A stretch of 64,000 nt of DNA, taken from an uncultured Bacteroidales bacterium. Lineage in GTDB: Bacteria; Bacteroidota; Bacteroidia; Bacteroidales; Muribaculaceae. This document shows positions 23,734 through 31,692 of this stretch, in pieces (position 1 is the first letter of the stretch; each line of letters begins with the position of its first letter). The DNA lies in assembly GCA_902787185.1 (NCBI GenBank), contig CADAFP010000023.1, positions 1 through 64,000 on the forward strand. The letters are read 5' to 3'. The notes below the pieces were generated by a model. It saw only the letters and a program-made list of their open reading frames with translations. It ran no database searches and was not told the origin of the DNA. The position numbers were made by a program, and so were the translations under genes.

Positions 23734-25299
23734 TTACTCCTCGAGTCCGAAGCACTGCTTGATGGCGTGACGGATGGCAGCGGCATTCTCGCTGTTGCCC
23801 TTGAGGATATTGAGCACGCCACGGATGTAGTCGTCCTTGCTCTTGAAGCCGCACAGCGTGGCGACGTTGCTCTCGCTGAGCATCTGCTTCTGGTTATAGA
23901 CCTTGAGTACGCTGGCGTAATCGTTGTTGTCTTCATAAACATGGAACTCGCGGCATAGCTGGTCATACAGTCCGCGTGGGTTAATCTCGCTGACGAGCTC
24001 CACCATGTGGTTCTCCAGGGCATTGATGCTGGTGAACTTCATGTCGATGCGCATCTCCACGTCGCGTTTCACCCGATGGCGCACGTGCATGAGCGCCTGC
24101 TGCTTGAGTTCCTTGGTGAACAAGATGATGACTCTTTTCTTCACCTTAGGGAAGACGATGTCGGGGTTGCGACGCTTGTGGCGCGCCACGGCACGGATGA
24201 CGCCCTCGAGCATGAGGATGTTCTCGACCTCGGCGACATTGGGGACAAGGATGTTCTTCTTGCGCAGGTATTCCACCTCCTGGTCGCTGCGGCGGTCGCG
24301 GTCCACGATGCCGCGGCTCTCGAGCTGGTGGAAACTCTGCAGGTCGCCAAAGGAGCGCACCGTCTCGATGACCTTGTTGCAGCTGCCCAGTGGCTTGACG
24401 GTGTATTCGGGGAAGATGAGCGGGTAGAGCCTGGAGTCGATGCTGTGCTTGTCATCGCCCTCGATGAACAGGACAGGCTTGCGGCTGCCCAGCAGGTCGA
24501 GTAGGGCGGTGTCCAGGTCGCGGCTCGATGTCATCACCTCATAGTCCCACGCCATCGCCTCGGGGTCAAACTCCTTGACCCACACGCATTGGTTGTCGAT
24601 GCGTGAGCTGGCAAAATCCACGTCATGGGTGTTGTAGATGAAGGTGCAGTCGGGGCGCATCTGTTCCAGCACGTTCCACAGCGTGCGCATGATGCTAGTG
24701 TGGATAAACGTCTCGGGGTCATCGACCAGGATGGCGGCATCGGGCATGGCGTAGAGCACGGCGCCGATGTAGTAGAGCACTGACTTCTCGCCGTCGCTCA
24801 AGCTCATCAGCGGATATTTGTCCTCATAGCCTACGGTAGAGAACATCAGTTTGCCGTTCTCGCGCAGCACCTTGTTCTTGGGGAACACCTCTTGCCACTT
24901 CTTGACGGTGATGTCGAGTTTGGTCTTAGGGAACTCCATCTGCTCGTCCATGAGCTTGTGCGCCTTGAAATTCATCAGTTCGCGGAACTCGTCGTTGAGC
25001 ATGACATAGAACAGTTTGTCAAACTCGGTCTCGGCCTTGTTCTGGATCAGGGGATTGGCCGCGTTCATGCGGTTGAACAGGTCGTCGATGGAGCCGGGCA
25101 GCGGCTTGGCACTGGCTGGCGCGGGAAAAAGCGCCTTCAATGCCGAGATGCGGTAAGCCTTGCCGCCCAGTTCATCGACCAGCGCCGAGCAGAAGCGGCT
25201 CTTGCCGGCGCCATTGGTGCCGATGATGGTAATCTGCCTGGAGTCTATCAGCACTTCGGGCTGATGGCCGTCCATCCTCTTTGGTAGTCTGATGTCCAT
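23734..25299 (-). CDS. Fused AAA/ABC-type ATPase and DUF4435 TOPRIM-like protein (PARIS-like)
   Basis: The N-terminal half is an ABC-like ATPase: Walker A GTNGAGKS (27-34), signature SLSDGE (166-171), Walker B ILVDDPE (190-196) and a switch histidine in NTHD (about 223-226). The C-terminal part has DUF4435 TOPRIM-like features: Glu280 in LFIEGDDK, the DRD pair at 333-335, and VAEVENILML (355-364). ATPase plus DUF4435 is the make-up of the PARIS anti-phage system (AriA, AriB), known also as single fused genes. OLD-like nucleases share the layout. No other defence gene or mobile element is adjacent, and related ATPases occur as ordinary chromosomal genes, so a defence role is inferred only. Confidence 0.65.
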   Translation of the reverse strand: MDIRLPKRMDGHQPEVLIDSRQITIIGTNGAGKSRFCSALVDELGGKAYRISALKALFPAPASAKPLPGSIDDLFNRMNAANPLIQNKAETEFDKLFYVMLNDEFRELMNFKAHKLMDEQMEFPKTKLDITVKKWQEVFPKNKVLRENGKLMFSTVGYEDKYPLMSLSDGEKSVLYYIGAVLYAMPDAAILVDDPETFIHTSIMRTLWNVLEQMRPDCTFIYNTHDVDFASSRIDNQCVWVKEFDPEAMAWDYEVMTSSRDLDTALLDLLGSRKPVLFIEGDDKHSIDSRLYPLIFPEYTVKPLGSCNKVIETVRSFGDLQSFHQLESRGIVDRDRRSDQEVEYLRKKNILVPNVAEVENILMLEGVIRAVARHKRRNPDIVFPKVKKRVIILFTKELKQQALMHVRHRVKRDVEMRIDMKFTSINALENHMVELVSEINPRGLYDQLCREFHVYEDNNDYASVLKVYNQKQMLSESNVATLCGFKSKDDYIRGVLNILKGNSENAAAIRHAIKQCFGLEE

Positions 25300-25430
25300 A
25301 ACGATGGTGTTTTTGTTCCAATCGTGTAAAATTAGACATTATTTTTCATAGCACCAACGTTTTGACCTGCCAAACTACTGAAAAGAGTACTTTTTTGGTT
25401 TTTTAAGAAAACAAGTCTATTTCTTTTTTG

Positions 25431-25438
25431 TACTTTTG
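25431..25438 (+). promoter_or_regulatory. Promoter -7 element of the metal permease
   Basis: TACTTTTG ends only 9 bp before the ATG at 25448 (a second ATG follows at 25451). With the usual start point a few bases downstream the mRNA would have almost no leader. Confidence 0.6.
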
Positions 25439-25447
25439 CCCACTGTT

Positions 25448-26689
25448 ATGATGGACTATGTGAACGCTTTTGTGTCGATGCTGAACAGCATGTCGCCCTA
25501 CCTGCTGCTGGGATTCCTGATAGCCGGAGTGCTGCATGCGTTTGTGCCGTCGGCGATTTATAGCCGCTATCTGGCGGGCACTGGACTGCGGTCGGTGGTG
25601 ACGGCTGCGGCTTTCGGCATCCCGTTGCCGTTGTGTTCGTGCGGCGTGCTGCCCACAGCGGTGGCACTGCGTCGCAGCGGTGCCTCGCGTGCCGCCTCCA
25701 CGTCGTTCCTCATCGCCACGCCCCAGACGGGTGTCGATAGCATAGCGGCAACCTACTCGATGATGGGCTTGCCCTTTGCCATCCTGCGTCCTGTGGCGGC
25801 GCTGGTGACGTCGCTGATTGGTGGCCTTGCTGTTGGCCATTGGGAGCGCAAGGGAGCCCTCGACGACGTGCAGGATCATGCTAACTATGAATTCAGCGAG
25901 TTGCCTAAAGGCTTGTGGAACAAAGTGCTGGAAACGCTTAAGTATGGCTTCTTCGACATGATGCAGAGCATTGGTCGCTGGCTGCTTTTAGGCCTGGTCA
26001 TCGCCACGCTGATTACCGTGCTGCTGCCCGACAACTTCTTCTCGACCTATGCCCGCTGGCCGTTACTCAATATGTTCATCATCGTGGCGGTGGCGGTACC
26101 CATGTATGTCTGCGCCACGGGGTCTATCCCCATTGCTGCGGCATTGATGCTCAAGGGAATGTCGCCCGGTTGCGCCCTGGTGTTGCTGATGGCGGGTCCT
26201 GCCGCCAATGTGGCATCGATGTTTGTCGTGAACAACGCTTTCGGCCGCAAGGCTACCATCGTCTATCTGCTGTCCATCATCGGTGGAGCGATGGGCTTTG
26301 GCGTGATTGTGGATTACTGGCCGGGCTTGAGTGAGCTGTTTGTCAATGCTTTGCCCAGTCATGTCATGCATCATCACATGGATGTCTCGTGGTTCAATAC
26401 CGCTTGCAGCATCTTCCTGCTTGGTATGATAGTTGTGTCCCTGAACGCGAAATATTGGAAATCCTATCAAATCAAACGTAATAAAACCAATACAATGAAA
26501 GAATTCAAAGTCAAGGGCATGATGTGCCCCCACTGCAAGGCCAATGTGGAAAAAGGCCTTGCCGCCCTCCCTGGTGTGGAAAAAGTAACTGTTGACCTTG
26601 CCAAGGGCACCGCCCTCGTCGAAGGCTCTGTCCCCGACCAACTCATCATCGACTGCATCGAAGACCTGGGATATCAATACGTCCCATAG
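25448..26689 (+). CDS. Permease (ArsP/SO_0444-like) fused to a C-terminal HMA metal-binding domain
   Basis: About ten membrane segments make up the first 340 residues of 413. The motif LPLCSCGVLPTAVALRRSGA near residue 60 is typical of the UPF0718/ArsP-like permeases, which have been linked to metal or organoarsenic export. The last 70 residues form a heavy-metal-associated domain (FKVKGMMCPHCKANVEKGL) with the CxxC copper or zinc ligand pair. The fusion suggests that the HMA domain delivers a soft metal ion to the permease, acting at the inner membrane. An upstream in-frame TTG overlaps the promoter and is rejected. It converges on menG. Confidence 0.87.
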   Translation: MMDYVNAFVSMLNSMSPYLLLGFLIAGVLHAFVPSAIYSRYLAGTGLRSVVTAAAFGIPLPLCSCGVLPTAVALRRSGASRAASTSFLIATPQTGVDSIAATYSMMGLPFAILRPVAALVTSLIGGLAVGHWERKGALDDVQDHANYEFSELPKGLWNKVLETLKYGFFDMMQSIGRWLLLGLVIATLITVLLPDNFFSTYARWPLLNMFIIVAVAVPMYVCATGSIPIAAALMLKGMSPGCALVLLMAGPAANVASMFVVNNAFGRKATIVYLLSIIGGAMGFGVIVDYWPGLSELFVNALPSHVMHHHMDVSWFNTACSIFLLGMIVVSLNAKYWKSYQIKRNKTNTMKEFKVKGMMCPHCKANVEKGLAALPGVEKVTVDLAKGTALVEGSVPDQLIIDCIEDLGYQYVP

Positions 26690-26703
26690 GACAAAACAAG
26701 TTG

Positions 26704-26739
26704 CTATAGCATCTATAGATACTATAGTTTCTATAGAAA
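26704..26739. repeat. Intergenic 9-bp-period array, CTATAG core
   Basis: Four units, CTATAGCAT, CTATAGATA, CTATAGTTT and CTATAGAAA, each 9 bp. The array lies between the permease stop (26689) and the menG stop (26751). Core and period equal those of the array at 136-170. Confidence 0.9.
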
Positions 26740-26750
26740 AAGGAGTGTCT

Positions 26751-27503
26751 TTACTTCGCGGCGGTATAGATTGTGCAGACGCCAAGGGTGAGGCGCTTGA
26801 AGGTGGCTTCGCGCAAGCCTGCGTTGCGCATCAGTTGTAGCATGTCGTCGCCCTGGGGGACGGCGGCGATACTTTGTGGCAGGTAGCGGTAGGCACTTTT
26901 CTCGCCACTTTTCTTGGAGCCGATCCACGGGATAATGTGCAGGGTATAGAGGTCGTAGAACCAGCGGATGATGGGATTGGTGGGCGTGGACAGTTCCAGC
27001 ACGCACAACATGCCGCCGGGGCGCAGCACACGCGCCATTTCCTGATAGCCCTGCTGCAGGTGCTCGAAGTTGCGCACCCCGAAGGCTACCGTTACCGCGT
27101 CATAGGATTCGTCTTCCATCTCCAGGGCCATGCAATCGCCCTGCTCGAAACTGATATTTTTTTCCAGCCCTTTCTCCTTGACTTTGCGGCAGGCCTCGTC
27201 GAGCATCCCCTGTGAGAGATCGATGCCCGTGATGTGCTGCGGGTGCAGGGATTTGAACAGCTGGATGGCAAAGTCGCCCGTGCCCGTTGCCACATCGAGA
27301 ATGCGGGTAGGGGAGAGACGTTTTAGGCGTTTTACCGCCAACCGTCGCCACCAGATGTCGATGCCCAACGTCATGGCGCGGTTCATGAAGTCATAGGCAG
27401 GCGCGATGGCGTCAAACATCTGCCTGACCTGCTCAGTCTTGGCCGTCGCCTGGTCACCATAAGGCGTCACCCGCTCAACCCGATTCCCATTCTCGTCACT
27501 CAT
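26751..27503 (-). CDS. ubiE: Demethylmenaquinone methyltransferase
   Basis: The class I SAM methyltransferase that adds the last methyl group of menaquinone, the quinone of Bacteroidales. Visible motifs are the SAM-binding ILDVATGTGDFAIQL, the family signature DAIAPAYDFMNRAMTLGID upstream of it, GIDLSQGMLDEA, DAVTVAFGVRNFE, and the C-terminal IPWIGSK. The ATG at 27503 gives the 250-residue length expected for UbiE/MenG. It follows phoH on the same strand across a 7-bp-period array. Confidence 0.95.
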   Translation of the reverse strand: MSDENGNRVERVTPYGDQATAKTEQVRQMFDAIAPAYDFMNRAMTLGIDIWWRRLAVKRLKRLSPTRILDVATGTGDFAIQLFKSLHPQHITGIDLSQGMLDEACRKVKEKGLEKNISFEQGDCMALEMEDESYDAVTVAFGVRNFEHLQQGYQEMARVLRPGGMLCVLELSTPTNPIIRWFYDLYTLHIIPWIGSKKSGEKSAYRYLPQSIAAVPQGDDMLQLMRNAGLREATFKRLTLGVCTIYTAAK

Positions 27504-27513
27504 GACCTCCAAA

Positions 27514-27548
27514 TTGTTCACTGTTAACTATTCACTGTTAACTATTCA
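27514..27548. repeat. Intergenic 7-bp-period array between phoH and menG
   Basis: ACTGTTA and ACTATTC alternate in exact 7-bp steps, with GTTAAC as palindromic core. The phoH stop codon (27538-27540) lies inside the array. The unit pair is the same as at 17517-17551. Confidence 0.9.
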
Positions 27549-28494
27549 CGAGTTTGTCTTCCTCGTGGAAACGCTCGTAGGCCTCGACGATGCGTTGCAC
27601 CAACTGGTGGCGCACGATGTCCTTTTTCTCAAACTCCACTTTGCCGATGCCCTTCACGCCCTTGAGCACGCGCAGGGCATGAATCAGGCCCGATGTGGTG
27701 CTGCGAGGCAAGTCGATTTGCGTCGTGTCGCCCGTGACAATCATCTTAGAGCCCATGCCCAGGCGGGTGAGGAACATCTTGATTTGGTGCGTCGTGGTGT
27801 TCTGTGCCTCGTCGAGCACGATGATGGCGTCGTTCAAGGTGCGGCCGCGCATGAACGCCAGCGGAGCGATTTGGATAACGTTGTTCTCCATGTACTCCTT
27901 GAGCTTGGCCTGCGGAATCATATCCTCAAGCGCGTCATATAGCGGTTGCAGGTAGGGATCGATTTTGTCCTTCATATCGCCCGGCAGGAAACCCAGTTTC
28001 TCGCCAGCCTCGACGGCAGGACGTGAAAGGATGATTTTGCGGGCCTCGCGGTTCTTGAGCGACCTGACGGCGAGTGCCACCGCCAGATAGGTCTTACCCG
28101 TTCCCGCAGGTCCCAGGGCGAAGGTCAGGTCATTCTCGGCAAACGTCTGCACCAGCAGCTGCTGGTTGGGCGTTCGGCCGCTGATGGGCTTGCCGTTCAC
28201 GCCATAGACGATGACGTCGTCCATCTTCAATTGTTTGGGCGGCGCCCCTTTGATGGTGTCGATGATGACATCCTCGGGCAGCGTGTTATAGGTCGCGCAA
28301 TAGTCGGCCAAGGCATGGATTTTCTCCTCAAACTGGGCCGTCTCGCTGTCGTCGCCGATGACCGTGATGACACTGCCCCTTGCTGCCATGCGCAGTTTCG
28401 GGAACAGGTTGCGGATAAGTTGTATGTTACTGTTATTCACCCCGTAGAAAGTCACAGGGTCCACGTTATCAATAATAATGTGCCGTTCAATCAT
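27538..28494 (-). CDS. phoH: PhoH-like ATPase
   Basis: A 318-residue PhoH/PhoL-type protein: an N-terminal KH-like segment (LFPKLRMAARGSVITVIGDD) followed by the PhoH ATPase domain with Walker A GPAGTGKTYLAVALA and Walker B IIVLDEAQNTT. PhoH-like proteins are RNA-linked P-loop ATPases; PhoH2 relatives are helicase-RNases and others help ribosome or rRNA processing. The precise job in this organism is unknown. The stop codon lies within the array before menG. Confidence 0.92.
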   Translation of the reverse strand: MIERHIIIDNVDPVTFYGVNNSNIQLIRNLFPKLRMAARGSVITVIGDDSETAQFEEKIHALADYCATYNTLPEDVIIDTIKGAPPKQLKMDDVIVYGVNGKPISGRTPNQQLLVQTFAENDLTFALGPAGTGKTYLAVALAVRSLKNREARKIILSRPAVEAGEKLGFLPGDMKDKIDPYLQPLYDALEDMIPQAKLKEYMENNVIQIAPLAFMRGRTLNDAIIVLDEAQNTTTHQIKMFLTRLGMGSKMIVTGDTTQIDLPRSTTSGLIHALRVLKGVKGIGKVEFEKKDIVRHQLVQRIVEAYERFHEEDKLVNS

Positions 28495-28599
28495 TCAAGT
28501 CCTATTGTAATTCTCCCACAAAAGTACACAAAAATCACACAACCGCTAACAAATGCCAAGAAATATCTAACAATAACCCCAACATTCCGCCAACAAAAA

Positions 28600-28647
28600 T
28601 CGATTTCTCGATTACTCGAATAATCGATTACTCGAGCAATCGATAAA
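28600..28647. repeat. Intergenic 8-bp-period array, TCGA core
   Basis: TCGA starts at 28600, 28608, 28616, 28624, 28632 and 28640, an exact 8-bp period, with flanking words such as ATCGAT and CTCGAG. It lies between phoH and the four-helix protein gene, 11 bp after the latter's stop. Confidence 0.9.
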
Positions 28648-28658
28648 AAGTGATATTT

Positions 28659-29405
28659 TTAATCCCGCAGCGTGCCCTGGCACTCAGGATAGCCCGAGCA
28701 GCCCCAGAATTGCTGCCCTGCCCTGGTTCCGCGCTTGATGGTGCGACGAATCATGGGCTTGCCGCACAGCGGGCAAACTGGTGCACCATGCTCCACTGCC
28801 TGCTGAGCCTGCGTGTTGGTGCGTTCACGTGTCAACCCCTCGGTGAAGCCTCCCTGCTGCTTGAAGTCCTGCAGCTGCCGCTCCATCATCTTTTGCAGCA
28901 TCGAGATATTGCGGTTGATGAGCAGTTTGATGGAGTTGACCCTCACCGTGAGGTCCTCGCTCTCGACCCACGGGGCGAAACGTTGCCGCTGGGCCTGGAC
29001 GTGGAGCCATGCGTCACGCTCAATATCGGCACCATAGTTTGGACGCTCTAATTGCAGACTCTTGAACCTCTGGTAATTCACGCTATCGACAGGCCACGGC
29101 TCAATGTTGTGAGTGAGCGAGAATGCCATGAAATCGCTTAATAGTTCACTCAGGGTGGCGCGCGCCACGTCGGTCAGGCGCATCTCGGTCTCGCGGCTGG
29201 TTTGGCGCCGCGAACTCCCCTCGGCGATGTTGGCGGTAGCGCTGCGTGCCGCCATCACCATTTGGTCAAACAGGCGTCCGCCAGGGTCGTTGCCCTTGTT
29301 CAGGAACCTCCGGCAAAAGCTTATCGTGGCCTGGTGGATGATGTGAGCCATGACCCAGGCATCCAGGTAGTAATATCCCTTGACAGATTTAAATTCAATA
29401 GGCAT
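28659..29405 (-). CDS. Four-helix-bundle protein with a C-terminal topoisomerase-type zinc finger
   Basis: The first 110 residues (YLDAWVMAHIIHQATISFCRRF, MVMAARSATANIAEGSSRR) match the four-helix-bundle family related to the 23S rRNA intervening-sequence (S23) protein. A helical linker follows. The last 40 residues hold a C4 zinc ribbon (CPLCGKPMIRRT, then FWGCSGYPECQGTL) of the type at the C terminus of topoisomerase I. Together this suggests a nucleic-acid-binding protein, role unknown. 8-bp TCGA arrays lie on both sides of the gene. Confidence 0.85.
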   Translation of the reverse strand: MPIEFKSVKGYYYLDAWVMAHIIHQATISFCRRFLNKGNDPGGRLFDQMVMAARSATANIAEGSSRRQTSRETEMRLTDVARATLSELLSDFMAFSLTHNIEPWPVDSVNYQRFKSLQLERPNYGADIERDAWLHVQAQRQRFAPWVESEDLTVRVNSIKLLINRNISMLQKMMERQLQDFKQQGGFTEGLTRERTNTQAQQAVEHGAPVCPLCGKPMIRRTIKRGTRAGQQFWGCSGYPECQGTLRD

Positions 29406-29440
29406 TATTTCCTTAACTTAATAACTGATTAAACAACAAC

Positions 29441-29468
29441 TCGAGCATTCGATAACTCGCTGATTCAA
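29441..29468. repeat. Degenerate 8-bp-period TCGA array
   Basis: TCGA at 29441 and 29449, TCGC at 29457 and TTCA-like sequence at 29465 keep the 8-bp phase. It is a weaker partner of the array at 28600-28647 on the other side of the same gene. Confidence 0.5.
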
Positions 29469-29534
29469 GGAGGATAACATGTTTTGACAATCCCATTGAT
29501 GCCATCACTTTGTTCCCCTTGAGTAACACCATTG

Positions 29535-29542
29535 CAAAAGTA
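29535..29542 (-). promoter_or_regulatory. Promoter -7 element of the four-helix gene
   Basis: CAAAAGTA on the plus strand is TACTTTTG on the minus strand, about 130 bp upstream of the start at 29405. The leader would contain the degenerate TCGA array. Confidence 0.5.
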
Positions 29543-29625
29543 GTAAATTTCTTTAAATGATGTGACATCATCCCCGAAATAGCAATCTGAAAGCAGCTTA
29601 AAGAGAACATTGACACAAATGCAAA

Positions 29626-29657
29626 GTGTACCCGCGAGACACCTCCCGCGGGCACAC
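29626..29657 (-). terminator. Terminator hairpin after the 602-residue surface protein gene
   Basis: GTGTACCCGCG (29626-29636) pairs with CGCGGGCACAC (29647-29657) with one mismatch. The arms are nearly the same as those of the hairpin at 31592-31623 behind the paralogous gene. Confidence 0.7.
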
Positions 29658-29726
29658 AATTCAGCATGATACATTTCCAAGCAAGACGGCCTCATCGACG
29701 GCTCTCATGTCATATCTGTAAGGGAG

Positions 29727-31535
29727 TTAATATGGGCTTGCTTCTATTCCTCTTCCTGATACAGCAACAGTCTTGCTTGATGCGCCGCCACCGCTAACGG
29801 TGATTGTGCCCGTGTCTCGTTTATTACCTTGATGTATAGTACTGGGACTATAGGTAACCGTCACTGTCGCTCCTGCAGCAGCCTGAGCTGGGGTTATTGA
29901 AGTGGGAGATACTGAGAATACAACTTTATTAGATGAGTTCACCGTCAAATTGCCTGTTAAATTGCTTCCCGTAACAGTAAAGGTCTTCGTGTTTTGAGAC
30001 CCATGGGGAACATTGCCGCACCAAATCGAATCTGGAGTGACAGTGATGGTGGGGTCGACGCACGTTCCACTTACAATGACGGTTTTGCTTAACGTACCAT
30101 ATTTGATGGTTATAGTACCTGCATGATACCCCACAGCCGTCGGCCTGTAAGTCACAATAACTGTGGTGGTACCATTGGGATTTGAGATTTCCGTGGGACT
30201 GAAAGTGAAGTATTGACTGGCAGTTGAAGAAAACGTCATAGTTACATTATCTGTCAAGTTGGCTCCCGTTATGGTAAAAATCTTGGATTTGGAATCGCCC
30301 TTGACCACCGTGCCGAAATCTAAAGATGTTGTGCTGACGATGAGAGTTGGGGGCGGGGTAGGGGCGACGCACATACCTCTATAGGTGGCTCTTGCGATGA
30401 CCCCATCATTAGTACTAGAGACAGTGAAGAATCCTGCGTGGTTTCCGACCTCTGTTGGGTTATAGGATACTCTCACAATGCCACCAGTTGCTGGCAATGT
30501 GGTAGGATATACCGTGAATTGTCCATCGATCATTTCAGTCGATGCTAATAATAATGTTCCTGTAGTGTTGGTTCCTTTGACTGTGAAAGCATTGGTCACA
30601 GTTTCTCCTTGATTAATTGTTCCAAAATCGTATGATGATGGGCTAATCGTGATGCTGGCTTGTTGCCGGTAAATCACCACAACTTTCTTGCTCGCAGCAC
30701 CAGAACTACTGATGGTGATGTATCCAGTCATGTTACCAACAACCGTTGGGTTAATAGTTGCTCTAACAGCACACCCACTGGCAGCCTCTGTGGCAGTGAT
30801 TGTGGACGGACTTACCGCTATCAAGGAATTGTTAGTAGTAAGTGTCAGATTATTAACTAAATTGCTCCCCTTAACAGTAAACGTTTTGGTTGTAGAGGAA
30901 TCATCAAAATATAATGTGTCAGGAGTGACTGTGATTGTGGATTGTACCCCTCTTCCGTTTACAATGACCCTTACGATCTCACTGCCGCTCTTGAATGTTA
31001 ACTGTGCACTTGAACTGTGTGAACCTTCTGGTGTGTAAATTACTGTCAATGTACCACCTGTTGCGGGTAATGAAGTCGTGTTCACTGAAAATTCCCCACC
31101 ATGAGTTTCCTGAATACTCATTGTTATGGGGTCAGAGAGATTTACTCCACTTATTTCAATTTTAGCGGACTGGCTCATGCCGACAGGCACATTGCCCATG
31201 TTTATAGTCATTGGGGTGACTGTGAGGCTAGGCTGAGCGGTAGGATTCACAAGTATAAAGTCTGTGAGGTGAGTGATGTCGGCAATGGTGATATAATTGT
31301 CACCGTCAACATCGGCATTAGCAGCGATAAAGCTATCTGATACATTACCTAAGATGAAATCTATGAGCTCAGTTACATCGGCAATACCAACTTGTCCGTC
31401 GCCATTAACATCACCGTTTAAACTTTTTACTTCATTCAGGATACTCTGCTTGAAGCCCGTTCCCTGCGATGCTACCAATTGGGCAAAAGCAAGGATAAAG
31501 GTGGAGAATAATACGATTTTTTGTTTCATAATCAT
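29727..31535 (-). CDS. Secreted protein with N-terminal dockerin and five Ig-like repeats
   Basis: 602 residues with a signal peptide (QKIVLFSTFILAFAQLVAS). A type I dockerin-like calcium-binding pair follows at about 38-96 (GDVNGDGQVGIADVTELIDF and DVDGDNYITIADITHLTDF). Five similar beta domains of about 95-100 residues each open like SLTVTPMTINMGNVPVG or TITVTPDSIWCGNVP; these resemble the ASPM/HYDIN-type or choice-of-anchor-D Ig folds. It ends abruptly in VSGRGIEASPY, close to the VSGRGINAGQY end of the neighbouring paralogue. No clear T9SS tail is seen. Likely a cell-surface or extracellular scaffold or adhesin; binding partner unknown. Confidence 0.8.
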   Translation of the reverse strand: MIMKQKIVLFSTFILAFAQLVASQGTGFKQSILNEVKSLNGDVNGDGQVGIADVTELIDFILGNVSDSFIAANADVDGDNYITIADITHLTDFILVNPTAQPSLTVTPMTINMGNVPVGMSQSAKIEISGVNLSDPITMSIQETHGGEFSVNTTSLPATGGTLTVIYTPEGSHSSSAQLTFKSGSEIVRVIVNGRGVQSTITVTPDTLYFDDSSTTKTFTVKGSNLVNNLTLTTNNSLIAVSPSTITATEAASGCAVRATINPTVVGNMTGYITISSSGAASKKVVVIYRQQASITISPSSYDFGTINQGETVTNAFTVKGTNTTGTLLLASTEMIDGQFTVYPTTLPATGGIVRVSYNPTEVGNHAGFFTVSSTNDGVIARATYRGMCVAPTPPPTLIVSTTSLDFGTVVKGDSKSKIFTITGANLTDNVTMTFSSTASQYFTFSPTEISNPNGTTTVIVTYRPTAVGYHAGTITIKYGTLSKTVIVSGTCVDPTITVTPDSIWCGNVPHGSQNTKTFTVTGSNLTGNLTVNSSNKVVFSVSPTSITPAQAAAGATVTVTYSPSTIHQGNKRDTGTITVSGGGASSKTVAVSGRGIEASPY

Positions 31536-31591
31536 TAGTTTATTGATTAATTAGATATTCAATTTTTGTTGTTTTAGTGCTATAGGAAAAT

Positions 31592-31623
31592 GTGTACCCG
31601 CTTTTGTGATATAGCGGGTACAC
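31592..31623 (-). terminator. Terminator hairpin after the Ig-repeat fragment
   Basis: GTGTACCCGC (31592-31601) and GCGGGTACAC (31614-31623) form a perfect 10-bp stem, followed on the minus strand by ATTTTCC. It shares its arms with the hairpin at 29626-29657. Confidence 0.75.
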
Positions 31624-31692
31624 GATTTAGAATGGTGAAATGCCTGTCATAATCTCTGTCAAAGACAGTTTCATAGCATTACAATGTGAATA

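Larger units (their letters stand above)
29406..29726. other. Intergenic region with promoter, array and terminator
   Basis: No gene is supported in these 321 bp. It holds an 8-bp array (29441-29468), a minus-strand promoter element for the four-helix gene (29535-29542) and the terminator of the upstream surface-protein gene (29626-29657). Short open frames seen here have no family features. Confidence 0.7.

Noticed and set aside
25436-25447. TTG start four codons upstream for the permease
   Set aside because: It lies within the TACTTTTG promoter element.
29413-29695. Two overlapping short minus-strand frames
   Set aside because: They cover a promoter, an array and a terminator and show no conserved protein features.
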